A stretch of DNA of 36,114 nt from Candidatus Levyibacteriota bacterium (GCA_030645455.1 JAUSNA010000031.1:1-36114); one strand, 5' to 3'. Positions 7,836 through 16,560 are shown, counted from the stretch's first letter. The notes: a model not told the origin generated them from the letters alone. Translations and numbers: made by a program.

Positions 7836-8783
7836 ATGAACAAAGACGATATACTTGCACAAATATACGAAATAGATTTTAAGATCACCGAGGCTGAAAA
7901 GCTATTGTCCGATCCTGAAATGAGTATTTTGGCCCACGAGGAAATAAACAATCTCAAAAAGCAAAAGGAAGAACTCGAAAAACAAGTTGATACTTCAGTG
8001 TTTGAGATACAAACATATGACGAGAAACCAGACTTAGGATCATCTCTTGATACGCGTAATGCAATTATAGAAGTCAAAGGTGCTGCCGGTGGAGATGAAG
8101 CAAATATTTTTGCCAAAGAACTTCTGAGAATGTATACACGATACTGCGAGCGTCACAACATCCAGAAAGAATTACTAGACGAATATAGTATTAAGATTAT
8201 CAACAAAAGTGCTTTTGGTACATTTAAATTTGAATCAGGTGTCCACAGAGTACAGCGTGTCCCTTTGACAGAAAAAAGAGGCCGCGTCCATACATCAACC
8301 GCAGTTGTTTCAATTCTTCCGGAATTGCAAGACATTGATCTTCATATCCGCCCGGATGATATAGAATTTGAGGCATACAGAGCCGGTGGACATGGAGGAC
8401 AGAATGTTAATAAAGTGTCAACAGCGGTCAGAATCAAGCACGTACCTTCAGGAATTATTGTAACCGCCCAAACAGAAAGATCACAAAACCAGAATCGCGA
8501 AAATGCTATGGCACTTCTTCGAAGTAGGCTTTGGGAAGCAGAGGTTGAAAAACAGCACTTGGAAGTGGCGGAATTAAAATCCACTCAGGTAGGAAAAGGC
8601 ATGCGAAATGAAAAAATCCGCACATATAACTTCCCCCAAGACAGGGTGACCGACCACAGGATTGGAAAATCATACCACAATCTCCCTACTTTCATGGATG
8701 GAGAAATTGACGAAATGCTAAATGATCTTAAAACTGCAGATAATTTAGAATCATCTTCGAATTCTTCACCCTCACAAAACTAA
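7836..8783 (+). CDS. prfA: Peptide chain release factor 1
   Basis: This 315-residue class I release factor carries the peptidyl-tRNA hydrolysis motif GGQ ([17 protein letters not shown]). The stop-codon recognition tripeptide P-x-T is seen in [12 protein letters not shown], which makes it RF1 (UAA/UAG) rather than RF2 (SPF). The domain order is a short coiled N-terminal domain (residues 1-50), then domain 2/4, GGQ domain 3 and a C-terminal helix. It is about 45 residues shorter than the usual 360, all in N-terminal domain 1. It follows rpmE; prmC, often next, is absent. Confidence 0.96.
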   Translation: MNKDDILAQIYEIDFKITEAEKLLSDPEMSILAHEEINNLKKQKEELEKQVDTSVFEIQTYDEKPDLGSSLDTRNAIIEVKGAAGGDEANIFAKELLRMYTRYCERHNIQKELLDEYSIKIINKSAFGTFKFESGVHRVQRVPLTEKRGRVHTSTAVVSILPELQDIDLHIRPDDIEFEAYRAGGHGGQNVNKVSTAVRIKHVPSGIIVTAQTERSQNQNRENAMALLRSRLWEAEVEKQHLEVAELKSTQVGKGMRNEKIRTYNFPQDRVTDHRIGKSYHNLPTFMDGEIDEMLNDLKTADNLESSSNSSPSQN

Positions 8784-8786
8784 CCC

Positions 8787-9305
8787 ATGAAAGAAAGAGT
8801 TACGCAGTTCTTCCAAGATCTTCCCGATGAAGGAATAGCCCTTCAGGGAACAAATTTAGCCCGCGCAAAATCAATCCAAGAAAACGGCCTTATCCCTAAT
8901 AGTCTTGTCGGGTTAGATTCAAATATTTGGTACAACGTACAACCACCATCGATGAACCCTACGCTTTTCTGGGATATTATGCGAGAAATCAACTCACATG
9001 TCCGCGAATGCATAAAATTTGCAGATAGAGCAGCAAAATTAGATAGTTATTCCTATGGGAATTTATCTGAAAGCTCTATACCTGCTATTATCGTGTTCAA
9101 ACCTCTTGAAAAATTCGACAGAACATCTATGGCTCTAAAGAGCGCCCCATATCCAATGACAAGAAGAGAAACCAAACCCATCCCGAAAGAAAATGTATTC
9201 GGCGTTATTAATCTTGGACGTAATAATACTCAAGCGAAAGAAGTTATTACCCAAGTCGTAGAGCTATTTAGGCATTCAAGACCCCAATTACTTGCTCAAG
9301 GGTAA
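8787..9305 (+). CDS. Unknown protein with an ART-like N-terminal motif
   Basis: I do not recognise the family with confidence. Residues 17-37 (ALQGTNLARAKSIQENGLIP) resemble the opening motif of ADP-ribosyltransferase / RNA 2'-phosphotransferase folds, usually HGT followed by I-x-x-x-GL, but with Gln for His. A later PIPKENVFGVINL is like the end of such domains. There is no signal peptide or membrane span. The gene starts 3 bp after prfA, so it is probably co-transcribed. Its end overlaps the convergent DHH-like gene by 38 bp. Confidence 0.7.
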   Translation: MKERVTQFFQDLPDEGIALQGTNLARAKSIQENGLIPNSLVGLDSNIWYNVQPPSMNPTLFWDIMREINSHVRECIKFADRAAKLDSYSYGNLSESSIPAIIVFKPLEKFDRTSMALKSAPYPMTRRETKPIPKENVFGVINLGRNNTQAKEVITQVVELFRHSRPQLLAQG

Positions 9306-10209
9306 GACTACTTCCTTTCATTTCGGGGTTTTTGGAACTGCCATTCAATAACATCCTCTTGGATGCGTGGAGAAACCACGATGCGGTCGGATCCAATTCC
9401 TTTAATTTCTCATAAGCCTCAGTTAAATCGATGGTTCTTGTGAGTTCTTGGTCTTTTTTTTCTTCATCGCTCTTAATTCTTAATTCATAATTCTTACTTC
9501 TAATATTTGGCATTGCCTTTATTCTCACAAATCCCTCATTTGGATCCTTTCGTAGTGTAATCTTATACCCCATCATTTGTGCAGTTTTTAGAACTTCATC
9601 ATTGATTGATTCAATTCCCATAGCTCTACCCCATTTTGACTCAAATTCGATTCCTTTTTCCTTAATTTCCTGCTCTGCCCAGATCTTTTTTTCTAAATTC
9701 TGAAGCACAGCGTCAAGAGTCTGGAAAATAAACTCAACTAAAGCACTATCATCTTTTTGATGAATGAGTTTATAGCCTTGAATAATCGCAACAATACCAA
9801 ATTCGTAAATATCGTGATTTGAATCAGGGTAATACACTTCCTGAAAATGATCGTCATCAATAACAAGCTCAACAATTCTCTTGACAGCCTCGCGCTTTGT
9901 TTCGTGAACGTTGAGGTTGGAATCCGGATTTGCCAGTATAAAATCGAGTGTTTTTGACGCTCCGCAAACGTTATTGTCAGCCGTTTGATGATGATCCAAA
10001 GCCCCCATTCCGGTATCTACATGAATTGTTTCAACCCCATCAACAAGCTCAATTGCTTCGTTTTCGTTTTCATAAACTCCAGTCAATTTTTCCCCGGCAT
10101 TCACAAATCCCACTTCTGCTCCATCCCAATTGGGATAAAAGCGCTTGAGTAACCAAACGCTTGAAATAGCATCAATATCGCACGATTTGTGGGTCACAAT
10201 TTGTCTCAT
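9268..10209 (-). CDS. DHH-superfamily-like phosphoesterase, putative
   Basis: This 313-residue protein begins IVTHKSCDIDAISSVWLLKRF, the pattern with which DHH/MYG1-type phosphoesterases start (TH..xDxDA). A second motif is HVDTGMGALDHHQT (residues 63-76), with the DHH triplet at 72-74 as LDHH. These acidic and His residues would bind metal. The substrate is unknown. Residues 236-258 (RSKNYELRIKSDEEKKDQEL) are encoded by an AT-rich iterated sequence like the intergenic spacers and look inserted. Upstream lies a foldback spacer; downstream the gene overlaps its convergent neighbour. Confidence 0.75.
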   Translation of the reverse strand: MRQIVTHKSCDIDAISSVWLLKRFYPNWDGAEVGFVNAGEKLTGVYENENEAIELVDGVETIHVDTGMGALDHHQTADNNVCGASKTLDFILANPDSNLNVHETKREAVKRIVELVIDDDHFQEVYYPDSNHDIYEFGIVAIIQGYKLIHQKDDSALVEFIFQTLDAVLQNLEKKIWAEQEIKEKGIEFESKWGRAMGIESINDEVLKTAQMMGYKITLRKDPNEGFVRIKAMPNIRSKNYELRIKSDEEKKDQELTRTIDLTEAYEKLKELDPTASWFLHASKRMLLNGSSKNPEMKGSSLTLEQVIGVLNA

Positions 10210-10211
10210 AA

Positions 10212-10320
10212 ATTTAGTTTACAATTTTCAGTTCTCAGTTACCAGTTAGTTCTCATCTAATCATTGTTTCAATGGAAATTAATTGAGAATTGAAAAACTG
10301 ATCACCGTGAACTTTCAAAC
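10212..10320. repeat. AT-rich foldback spacer
   Basis: The left arm AGTTTACAATTTTCAGTTCT, CAGTTACCAGTTAG is near-complementary to the right arm TTGAGAATTGAAAAACTG, ATCACCGTGAACTTTC. It lies between the divergent DHH-like gene and the Pro-rich protein gene. Confidence 0.55.
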
Positions 10321-10353
10321 ATAAGTTGAGTAGTATACCCTATACCCAGTCTC

Positions 10354-10383
10354 TTGACAAGCAGGTTCAAGCGTCGCTAAACT
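10354..10383 (+). promoter_or_regulatory. Leaderless promoter of the Pro-rich protein gene
   Basis: A perfect TTGACA (10354-10359), an 18-bp spacer and TAAACT (10378-10383). The -10 box ends 7 nt before the ATG at 10391. Confidence 0.6.
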
Positions 10384-10390
10384 GAAGTGT

Positions 10391-10939
10391 ATGGATTCTA
10401 AAAAAACAAATCTTACCCCAGAGCTTAAAGAAATTTACGACAGAGTAATGAATACATCGGGAACGCCAAAAGTAGCACCAGTTGCAAATGCTTCCCCAAA
10501 TACTTCTGCGACACCTCCTAATCCGCTTGATGCACATACACCTGCAGCGACCCCGCTTGCTCAAACTCCAGCAAATCCTCTCAATCCGCCGGTTCTACCA
10601 AATTCTCCAATTCCTCCCGTAACAACTCCACTTCCTACAGCAGAAGCGGCTCCCATGCCGGAAACACCCCAGCTACCAAGCATGCCCGCAATGCCAAGCC
10701 CTGCGGAGCAAGCTTTGTCAAATACTCCTGCAAGACCTATTTCTGAAGGAAATACTTTCGCTTTCAACGGTACAGCAAAAAATAAGGAAAATAGTCCGGC
10801 ACCAAAACCTCAAGCAGATCCGGCACAAAAGAAGAAGAAAAAAATCTCAACGCCGATTCTTATTGTTCTGGGAATTGCGTTTATTGCTGTATGGGGAGTT
10901 TTTTGGGCAATAATACTAGGCTTCGTCCAAAAACCTTAA
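10391..10939 (+). CDS. Pro/Ala-rich protein with C-terminal membrane anchor
   Basis: This 182-residue protein has a short N-terminal helix (LTPELKEIYDRVMN). A long, low-complexity Pro/Ala/Thr stretch covers residues 27-150 and ends in a Lys cluster (QKKKKKIS). A single membrane span lies near the C-terminus (TPILIVLGIAFIAVWGVFWA). It would be tail-anchored with the disordered part in the cytoplasm. I know no function. The start at 10391 fits the leaderless promoter. It ends 10 bp from the convergent proS. Confidence 0.8.
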   Translation: MDSKKTNLTPELKEIYDRVMNTSGTPKVAPVANASPNTSATPPNPLDAHTPAATPLAQTPANPLNPPVLPNSPIPPVTTPLPTAEAAPMPETPQLPSMPAMPSPAEQALSNTPARPISEGNTFAFNGTAKNKENSPAPKPQADPAQKKKKKISTPILIVLGIAFIAVWGVFWAIILGFVQKP

Positions 10940-10949
10940 GATTTCAGTT

Positions 10950-12176
10950 CTAAAGCCTGGCAAATAATTCTTCTCTTGATACAATTTCAACTTCATTACC
11001 GGATCTCTTCTTTAGCTCTACTTTTCCATCTTCCAATTTTCCTGACAAAACCACTCTGTAGGGAATTCCCATCAAGTCACAATCGGCGAATTTTTGTCCC
11101 GGGTTTTTGTCTCTGTCGTCATACAAAACTTCAACACCTTTTTCTTGCAATTCTTTATACAAACTTTCTGCCTCTTCATCCTTTCCAATTGAAATTAGAT
11201 AGACTTTAAAAGGACTAACTGACTCAGGCCAAATAATCCCCCGTTCGTCGTTAAATTTCTCAACAATAACCCCCATTGCCCTTGAAATCCCAATTCCGTA
11301 GCACCCCATGATCGGAAATTGCTTTTGCCCCTCTTTGTCCAAAAATCCCATGTCAAAATCTTTTCCGTATTTCTGCCCTAAATCAAAAACATTACCAACT
11401 TCAGAAGCTCTAGCTTTTTTTAAGCCACTTGCACTACACCGAGAGCAAACTCCTCCCTCCAAAAGTCCCTCTGCCACCTCGGTATTCACACAAAAATCAC
11501 AAGCCTCGCAGTACAAAATGTCATCCTCACCGGCATCGGTCAGAACCATAAATTCGTATGATATTTTTTTGCTAAATGCCCCCCCGGACGCCTCGGTCAC
11601 TTTAGCCGTTAACCCAAGTCTTTCAAAAATCTTCATATACGCATCTTTGACTTTTGAATAATATTGATCAAAATCCTCTTGGGATTCATGGAATGAATAC
11701 ATGTCTTTCATAAAAAATTCACGTCCCCGCAATATTCCTGATTTTGCCCTTAATTCATCTCTGAATTTCCAATGAATTTGATAAACGGCAATAGGCAAAT
11801 CTTTATATGAATTAACTCTACCCATAACAAGAGGCGTTACAATTTCCTCCTCGCTTTGTCCCAATGCATATTCTTTTTCTGTCCGGGAATTTATCTTAAA
11901 TAAAACATCGATATTATCCCAACCGCCGGTTGTCACCCAATTATCCTTTGGGTGCAAAACGGGCATCAAAATCTCCTCACCACCCACAATATTCATTTCC
12001 TCACGGACTATCTGTTCGATGTTTCTTAAAACCTTGAGTCCAAGGGGAAGATACGTATAGACTCCTGCCATAAGCTGGTCAACAAATCCTGCTTGAGTGA
12101 GTAATTTGTGGTTGATTGTATCCGCATCACGAGGTGCTTCACGCAGAGTTTTTGAAAAAAGTTGTGAATAACGCAT
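10950..12176 (-). CDS. proS: Prolyl-tRNA synthetase, compact form without INS domain
   Basis: This class II synthetase of 408 residues joins proline to tRNA-Pro. It starts MRYSQLFSKTLREAP as bacterial ProRS does. Motif 2 is YQIHWKFRDELRAKSGILRGREFFMKD-like, followed by DMYSFHESQEDFDQYY. The long editing insertion (INS, about 180 residues between motifs 2 and 3) is missing. Instead there is a short Cys-rich segment (YCEACDFC...CSRCSASG). Motif 3 is GCYGIGISRAMGVIVE, and the C-terminal anticodon domain contains YDDRDKNPGQKFADCDLMGIP. Ala-tRNA-Pro editing must be absent or done by another protein. Confidence 0.95.
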   Translation of the reverse strand: MRYSQLFSKTLREAPRDADTINHKLLTQAGFVDQLMAGVYTYLPLGLKVLRNIEQIVREEMNIVGGEEILMPVLHPKDNWVTTGGWDNIDVLFKINSRTEKEYALGQSEEEIVTPLVMGRVNSYKDLPIAVYQIHWKFRDELRAKSGILRGREFFMKDMYSFHESQEDFDQYYSKVKDAYMKIFERLGLTAKVTEASGGAFSKKISYEFMVLTDAGEDDILYCEACDFCVNTEVAEGLLEGGVCSRCSASGLKKARASEVGNVFDLGQKYGKDFDMGFLDKEGQKQFPIMGCYGIGISRAMGVIVEKFNDERGIIWPESVSPFKVYLISIGKDEEAESLYKELQEKGVEVLYDDRDKNPGQKFADCDLMGIPYRVVLSGKLEDGKVELKKRSGNEVEIVSREELFARL

Positions 12177-12196
12177 GAAAATATTATAGCCGAAAG

Positions 12197-13567
12197 TTAA
12201 ACAGTTTTAAACTGTGGTGCATTACGCAATAATTGCGTAATTACCGATCCATCATCACCGTCAAGTTCTTTGTAATACACATATACTGCAGGGAGTGACT
12301 CAGCTATTCTTTCCGGCTCTACCACAAGAGTCGGATCGTATTCCCGAAGGGGCAATACTTTTCTTGTAATTGGGTGGATTACATTATAATTTGTCCCCGG
12401 ATTGAACCCGCGTCTTTTTCGGACTCCAAGAATTGCCGTGTTGGGGTTTTTAGAAAGTTTGAATGCAAATTTCTCAGCCTCTTCATCGGTATCAAATCGT
12501 GCATATTGCGGATACCAATTCACGATTTCCCCAAAAAGCCTTTGAGGCAGGATATCTAAATATTGAGAGTAACGCCTTTCGAGTTCATTCATTAAATCAT
12601 AATCAACCATTTCTCTAAGCTTTGCAGGAGTTATAGAATTCTCATCGTCTTCGTTGGTGGAATAAAATGGCTCGATAAGTCGTGCGACAAAAAGATCTCT
12701 CCCTTGCGAGGAGGGGTGAAGATACAATCTTTCGTGAAGCAGTGCTCTTACATGAAGAAAAGTTGCAAACATTTCAGGTTCACTTGAAAATACTTGCCCC
12801 CGCTTCCGGTCAATTCCAATCGTCTTATAGAGCTCACCAAATTTTGGGTTCTTATTCACTATATCAACAAAATCTTGAAGATATCGCGCATTTTCTTCAT
12901 GCAATGAGGGGTCTGCGGGCTTTAGGTATCTATCGGCTCCAATAAGCGCGTCCAAATCTTTTGCGGTATAGGTAATTCTATCTGCAATATCCAAAACTTG
13001 TCCCAAAACCCCCTCATTTTTTATTATTGCCTCAACTTCATCTACATTTGTACCATATTTTGCAAATAAGGCTTTCTCTTTATCGCTTACAATTGCCCGA
13101 AAATTTTCTTCCTCCGAAAGATTTGCGGGATCTAACTTCATTGTCGCATCCCCCAAGGCAGGTGTTGCAATGTCGTGCATAAGAAATGCAATGACTGCTT
13201 TGTTAATTTCCTCTTCAGAATAACCATTGTGTCTCAAAATCAACTCTCCAAGTTTCGCAACCACGTATGAGTGATCCTCACGTCCATGAGCAAACTCCTG
13301 ATAATGCTGCACATCCGGTGCCGGTCCAACCAGTGAGAGAAATGATAGGGCCCTTATCCCTGAAAGCCTGTAAAATGTACTGTTTTTTGCAACATCATGG
13401 TATACAGTACCTTCAGAAATTAGCTCCAAATTCCTGTTGGGTCGTGAATATGGGAGAGAGATTATAGCAAGTGGATCCTCATCCTCTGTCTCAGGATATG
13501 GTGATAAATCAATGAAAAACGGTTGAAAGCCGTAATCGCTGTAATCCATTGGTCGCTCCTGTCTCAT
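12197..13567 (-). CDS. HD-domain phosphohydrolase, dNTPase/SAMHD1-like
   Basis: This 456-residue protein has the HD metal signature in order: RLSGIRALSFLSLVGP then HGREDHS (H94, H99), HDIATPALGD (H131-D132) and LDIADRITYTAKDLDALI (D193, D196). The last motif and the Arg-rich lead-in resemble dGTP triphosphohydrolases and SAMHD1, so hydrolysis of a nucleotide is the best guess. The C-terminal 200 residues are unassigned. A TACAAT box with extended TG (13574-13582) ends 6 nt before the ATG at 13567. The ATG at 13549, 6 nt after AGGAG, is the alternative start. Confidence 0.85.
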   Translation of the reverse strand: MRQERPMDYSDYGFQPFFIDLSPYPETEDEDPLAIISLPYSRPNRNLELISEGTVYHDVAKNSTFYRLSGIRALSFLSLVGPAPDVQHYQEFAHGREDHSYVVAKLGELILRHNGYSEEEINKAVIAFLMHDIATPALGDATMKLDPANLSEEENFRAIVSDKEKALFAKYGTNVDEVEAIIKNEGVLGQVLDIADRITYTAKDLDALIGADRYLKPADPSLHEENARYLQDFVDIVNKNPKFGELYKTIGIDRKRGQVFSSEPEMFATFLHVRALLHERLYLHPSSQGRDLFVARLIEPFYSTNEDDENSITPAKLREMVDYDLMNELERRYSQYLDILPQRLFGEIVNWYPQYARFDTDEEAEKFAFKLSKNPNTAILGVRKRRGFNPGTNYNVIHPITRKVLPLREYDPTLVVEPERIAESLPAVYVYYKELDGDDGSVITQLLRNAPQFKTV

Positions 13568-13573
13568 GGGGGG

Positions 13574-13582
13574 ATTGTATCA
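13574..13582 (-). promoter_or_regulatory. Extended -10 promoter of the HD-domain gene
   Basis: Read on the minus strand, TGATACAAT is followed by six C residues and then the ATG at 13567, so the RNA would begin at or next to the start codon. No convincing -35 is seen. Confidence 0.5.
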
Positions 13583-13621
13583 CACACTAAAAGAAAGAGC
13601 AGGCGGATTAAATACTACTTT

Positions 13622-14455
13622 CTAGGCCGCCTGCTGCATACTTTCCTGCTGAGGGCCTTCCTGATGAGTCTGACTTTCACTTCTTATCGCACCCTCTTTA
13701 CGGAGCTTTTTGACAATCTCATCTATACTTCTCTTTTTACTACCTTTCCTTACAACTTCTTGATGATTAATCCCGCTTTGTGCAACCCCTTCAACTCTCT
13801 TATTATCCTCAGGCACAAACATAGCCTTCATGAGACTTGCCATCATGTCCACAAGCACCTCAAGCATAGTCGCTTTTTTCTCCTCATCCTCTTCGTCCTT
13901 AGCCATTTCGTGCAAAACCATCGTCATCTCAAGAAGAGTTTGCATGGCAAGTGTGTTGCTTGATTCAAGACTTTGAATTTTTTCAAGGAGATTCTTGTTT
14001 TTCTCTTCTAGATTTATAACCTGAGTTTCTAAATCTTTTACTCGAGAGCCAACAACATCCTGTTCATTATCCTTTGGTACTTCGTCTGTTTTATCTTCTG
14101 GATCAAATTCTAACTGAGCAGACTCACTGCTTTCTGCTGTCCTTTTCTCCGGCCCTGAAGTTGTTAATTCAACTTCCCTTTCGACCGTATCACCAACCTC
14201 CTTTTTGTCGATTGGATCAAAATCACCTTCGGCCAAATGAATAAGTGTCTCTTCAAATCCTTCATTTTTTGCAGAAAAAAGAATCTGATCTGAAGTCTCG
14301 ATAACTGTCTCTTTTGGCTCTTCTTCTACGTGCTCCTCTCCAACGATAGGTTTGGACATTTCAGCGCTTTCTGCACTGAAGGAATCATTTATTCCCGCGT
14401 CTACTCCTACAGCAACCGGCACATTAGAACTCATTGGCATTTCTGTTGTTTCCAT
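13622..14455 (-). CDS. Acidic coiled-coil protein of unknown function
   Basis: From the ATG at 14455 the protein has 277 residues. The first 130 are acidic and probably disordered (VEEEPKETVIETSDQ). A clear coiled coil follows (VKDLETQVINLEEKNKNLLE) and runs into a Met-rich helix (LLEMTMVLHEMAKDEEDEEK, MLEVLVDMMASLMKAMF). The tail is basic and Gln-rich. There is no membrane span. GTG 14467 is in frame but is preceded too closely by the AGGGGGTGA site, which is well placed for ATG 14455. One base separates it from the gene before, so translation is probably coupled. Confidence 0.75.
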   Translation of the reverse strand: METTEMPMSSNVPVAVGVDAGINDSFSAESAEMSKPIVGEEHVEEEPKETVIETSDQILFSAKNEGFEETLIHLAEGDFDPIDKKEVGDTVEREVELTTSGPEKRTAESSESAQLEFDPEDKTDEVPKDNEQDVVGSRVKDLETQVINLEEKNKNLLEKIQSLESSNTLAMQTLLEMTMVLHEMAKDEEDEEKKATMLEVLVDMMASLMKAMFVPEDNKRVEGVAQSGINHQEVVRKGSKKRSIDEIVKKLRKEGAIRSESQTHQEGPQQESMQQAA

Positions 14456-14456
14456 A

Positions 14457-14810
14457 TTATTCTTCACCCCCTTTCGCTAAAGCTTCAGAGGGCAAGCCCC
14501 CATTGATTGAAGACTGACTTGGTAATACTTCCTGCAAAAAATTCCTTACACTGGACAAACCAGCTGTAACCTTTTCTTTTTCATATGCCCCAACAGCCAC
14601 AATCGAAGCCTCAAGTATTTCAGGGTAGCTATATGAAATCTTCGTAAGAGCATTTAGAAATATACTTACGTCTTCACTTTTTAGTATCGGCAAAAAAACC
14701 TGGGCTGTTCTTTTCGCTCTACTATGTGAAAGCCTTTTATTTCTTAAATTGGTAATAATTTGATATAAAAGCTCCCGTTGAACTGTTGTTTGTAATTTTT
14801 GGTATGTCAT
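14457..14810 (-). CDS. Small helical protein of unknown function
   Basis: The 117 residues appear all-helical and basic at the N-terminus (YQKLQTTVQRELLYQIITNL, RNKRLSHSRAKRTAQVFLPI). A loose Gly/Ser-rich tail follows (LPSQSSINGGLPSEALAKGG). I do not recognise the family. The stop is directly followed by the acidic coiled-coil gene with one base between, so the two are almost certainly co-expressed. A foldback spacer lies upstream. Confidence 0.7.
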   Translation of the reverse strand: MTYQKLQTTVQRELLYQIITNLRNKRLSHSRAKRTAQVFLPILKSEDVSIFLNALTKISYSYPEILEASIVAVGAYEKEKVTAGLSSVRNFLQEVLPSQSSINGGLPSEALAKGGEE

Positions 14811-14813
14811 ATA

Positions 14814-14876
14814 TTAATAGTTTATGGTCAATAAATAATGGTTAAATTTTATAATTATCAATCATTAATCATCTAT
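14814..14876. repeat. AT-rich foldback spacer
   Basis: TAATAGTTTATGGTCAATAA and ATAATGGTTAA on the left face TAATTATCAATCATTAATC and ATCTATTTAT on the right. The units are of the ATTAATCATC/GTTAATGAT kind. Confidence 0.5.
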
Positions 14877-15119
14877 TTATCCTGTCAATTCTGCTATCTT
14901 TTCGTTGGTTTCTTTCCCTTGTCTTTCGGCTTCTTCACGCCTTTCGTGAGCAGCCTGCGCCTGTATTAACTCCAGCTCCAAGCTTCGCGCGTCTTCTTCT
15001 GCTTGGGAAGCTTCCAATTCAATCTGAGAAACATTTGTCCGTGCTTCCTGCAGCATATCTTTCACATTCCCCATTTCCGTTTTATTTGTTTTAATTATTT
15101 CAGCGTTATTTATTTTCAT
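14877..15119 (-). CDS. Short coiled-coil protein of unknown function
   Basis: Nearly the whole 80-residue protein is predicted coiled coil by eye: MLQEARTNVSQIELEASQAE, then EDARSLELELIQAQAAHERR and EEAERQGKETNEKIAELTG, with regular hydrophobic spacing and many Glu/Ala/Arg. An AAGGA site lies 8 nt before the ATG at 15119. It precedes two other helical unknown genes on the same strand and may form one unit with them across a repeat spacer. Confidence 0.7.
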   Translation of the reverse strand: MKINNAEIIKTNKTEMGNVKDMLQEARTNVSQIELEASQAEEDARSLELELIQAQAAHERREEAERQGKETNEKIAELTG

Positions 15120-15215
15120 AATTTAATTCCTTATTCATCTTCCCAAGCAGTTTACAGCTCTCATCCTGTCTCAACTTGACCGCCACTTCTTAAGATCCTC
15201 ACAAAGAGGTAACAT

Positions 15216-15244
15216 TTGACAGAACTACCCTGTGGGCGTATCCT
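15216..15244 (+). promoter_or_regulatory. Leaderless promoter of a small membrane protein gene
   Basis: A perfect TTGACA (15216-15221), a 17-bp spacer and TATCCT (15239-15244). The -10 box ends 6 nt before the GTG at 15251, which supports that GTG as the real start. Confidence 0.55.
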
Positions 15245-15250
15245 TCAAGT

Positions 15251-15538
15251 GTGGAAAGACCCCAATTTCGAAATGCTGCAAAGATAGGGTTATTTATGCT
15301 CGGAGGACTGTATTCTGCCGCAGCCTTAGATCAAATAGGAGAAAATAATAATGCGGCGATAGAATACGGTATTGAGGGCACAATTTTTACTCTTGGGGGA
15401 CTGAGCATAAAAGCGTATGAGCTAGGAAAGGAACGGAGACTTGATATAGCTCGAAATGAAGAGACAGAGGATGTAGTTGAAGTACCAATTGACGAATCTT
15501 TAATAGAACTTGGCTCTGGGGAATCCAGAGCAGTGTAA
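15251..15538 (+). CDS. Small membrane protein of unknown function
   Basis: The 95-residue frame starts with GTG just after a good promoter. Two weak hydrophobic helices (AAKIGLFMLGGLYSAAALDQ and YGIEGTIFTLGGLSIKAYEL) are followed by an acidic tail (EETEDVVEVPIDESLIELGS). The family is unknown. It is the only plus-strand gene between 13.6 and 24 kb and has no partner in an operon. Confidence 0.65.
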   Translation: MERPQFRNAAKIGLFMLGGLYSAAALDQIGENNNAAIEYGIEGTIFTLGGLSIKAYELGKERRLDIARNEETEDVVEVPIDESLIELGSGESRAV

Positions 15539-15583
15539 GTAAATACTCAACGGCTAAATCGGCGATAACTTTTAAGACACATC

Positions 15584-16483
15584 CTAAAAAGCGCTTGTAA
15601 TTATTGAAGAAAGGGAAAGAACTTCAAGTTTTTCAAAGTATTTGCTCTGAGGCACCGGGATTGCATCCGTCACAAAAATTTTCTTAGCTTTTGAATTCTG
15701 AAGAATTTTTGATGCATCTTCCGAAAGAACCGGATGCGTGGCAAAAACATAAATTTCCTCCGCCCCTAGCTCGGTTAGCTTGTCAACTGCCTGAACAATA
15801 GTGCGTCCTGACGAGATGATGTCATCTACTATAAAGCACGTCTTTTTTACATCTCCATGGATACCTGACGCTTTTATATCCCCCGTGTCATAATCCCTAT
15901 CCTTTTCTATTGAAGTAAAAGCAAGACCACCCACCATCTCAGACAACTGCTCCATACGTCTTAGCCCTCCCATGTCAGGACTTACAATGACACTACTCTG
16001 CGGATGTACTCCGATTTCTTTTATTTTTTCTGCAAAAAGAGAAAGAGCCGATAAATTTGCAACATCAATCGTGAACATTTCGGGCATTTTGATAGTATGA
16101 GGATCAACAAAAACAATCTTTGCAAGTCCGGCTGACTCAAGCAGGTGAATTATAACTTCCAAAGGTACCGCCTCTCCGCTCCTAAAGACATGGTCTGCGC
16201 GGCAATAAGGCAGATAGGGAATAATGCCTGTTATGGATTTGGCTCCGCTTCTTTTAAATGCATCAATCAAAAATGCCGTCTCTATAATAAATGAATCAAC
16301 ATTATCAGTAATGGATGAAGTTTTTAAAAAAACCACATCAGCATCAACAACTTCTTCAACAACTCTAATGCGTCTTTCCCCATCGGGAAAAACTGTTACT
16401 TCCGGAAAGTATAAGGGGGTCGTAAGACCTTTGCTTAAGCCTTCAGACAACGACTTATTTGTTGAATCTCCAAAAAATACCAT
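15584..16483 (-). CDS. prs: Ribose-phosphate pyrophosphokinase
   Basis: This 299-residue PRPP synthase makes PRPP from ribose 5-phosphate and ATP for nucleotide and amino-acid synthesis. Family marks are EVTVFPDGERRIRV, the flexible-loop region IIPYLPYCRADHVFRSGEAV, FVDPHT, VSPDMGGLRRMEQL, and the PRPP-binding loop CFIVDDIISSGRTIVQA. It is slightly shorter than the usual 310-315. The start at 16483 has no clear Shine-Dalgarno site; a foldback spacer separates it from ybaB upstream. Confidence 0.94.
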   Translation of the reverse strand: MVFFGDSTNKSLSEGLSKGLTTPLYFPEVTVFPDGERRIRVVEEVVDADVVFLKTSSITDNVDSFIIETAFLIDAFKRSGAKSITGIIPYLPYCRADHVFRSGEAVPLEVIIHLLESAGLAKIVFVDPHTIKMPEMFTIDVANLSALSLFAEKIKEIGVHPQSSVIVSPDMGGLRRMEQLSEMVGGLAFTSIEKDRDYDTGDIKASGIHGDVKKTCFIVDDIISSGRTIVQAVDKLTELGAEEIYVFATHPVLSEDASKILQNSKAKKIFVTDAIPVPQSKYFEKLEVLSLSSIITSAF

Positions 16484-16485
16484 AC

Positions 16486-16560
16486 GACAATGATTAATGG
16501 TTAATGAATAAAAATAAAACTGATTCCTTAGCCATCAGTCATCAATCATCAACCATTTAC
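16486..16560. repeat. AT-rich foldback spacer (ybaB-prs)
   Basis: The left arm ACAATGATTAATGGTTAATG is near-complementary to the right arm CATCAGTCATCAATCATCAA plus CCATTTAC. The differences are transitions, so RNA arms could pair with G-U pairs. Confidence 0.6.
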
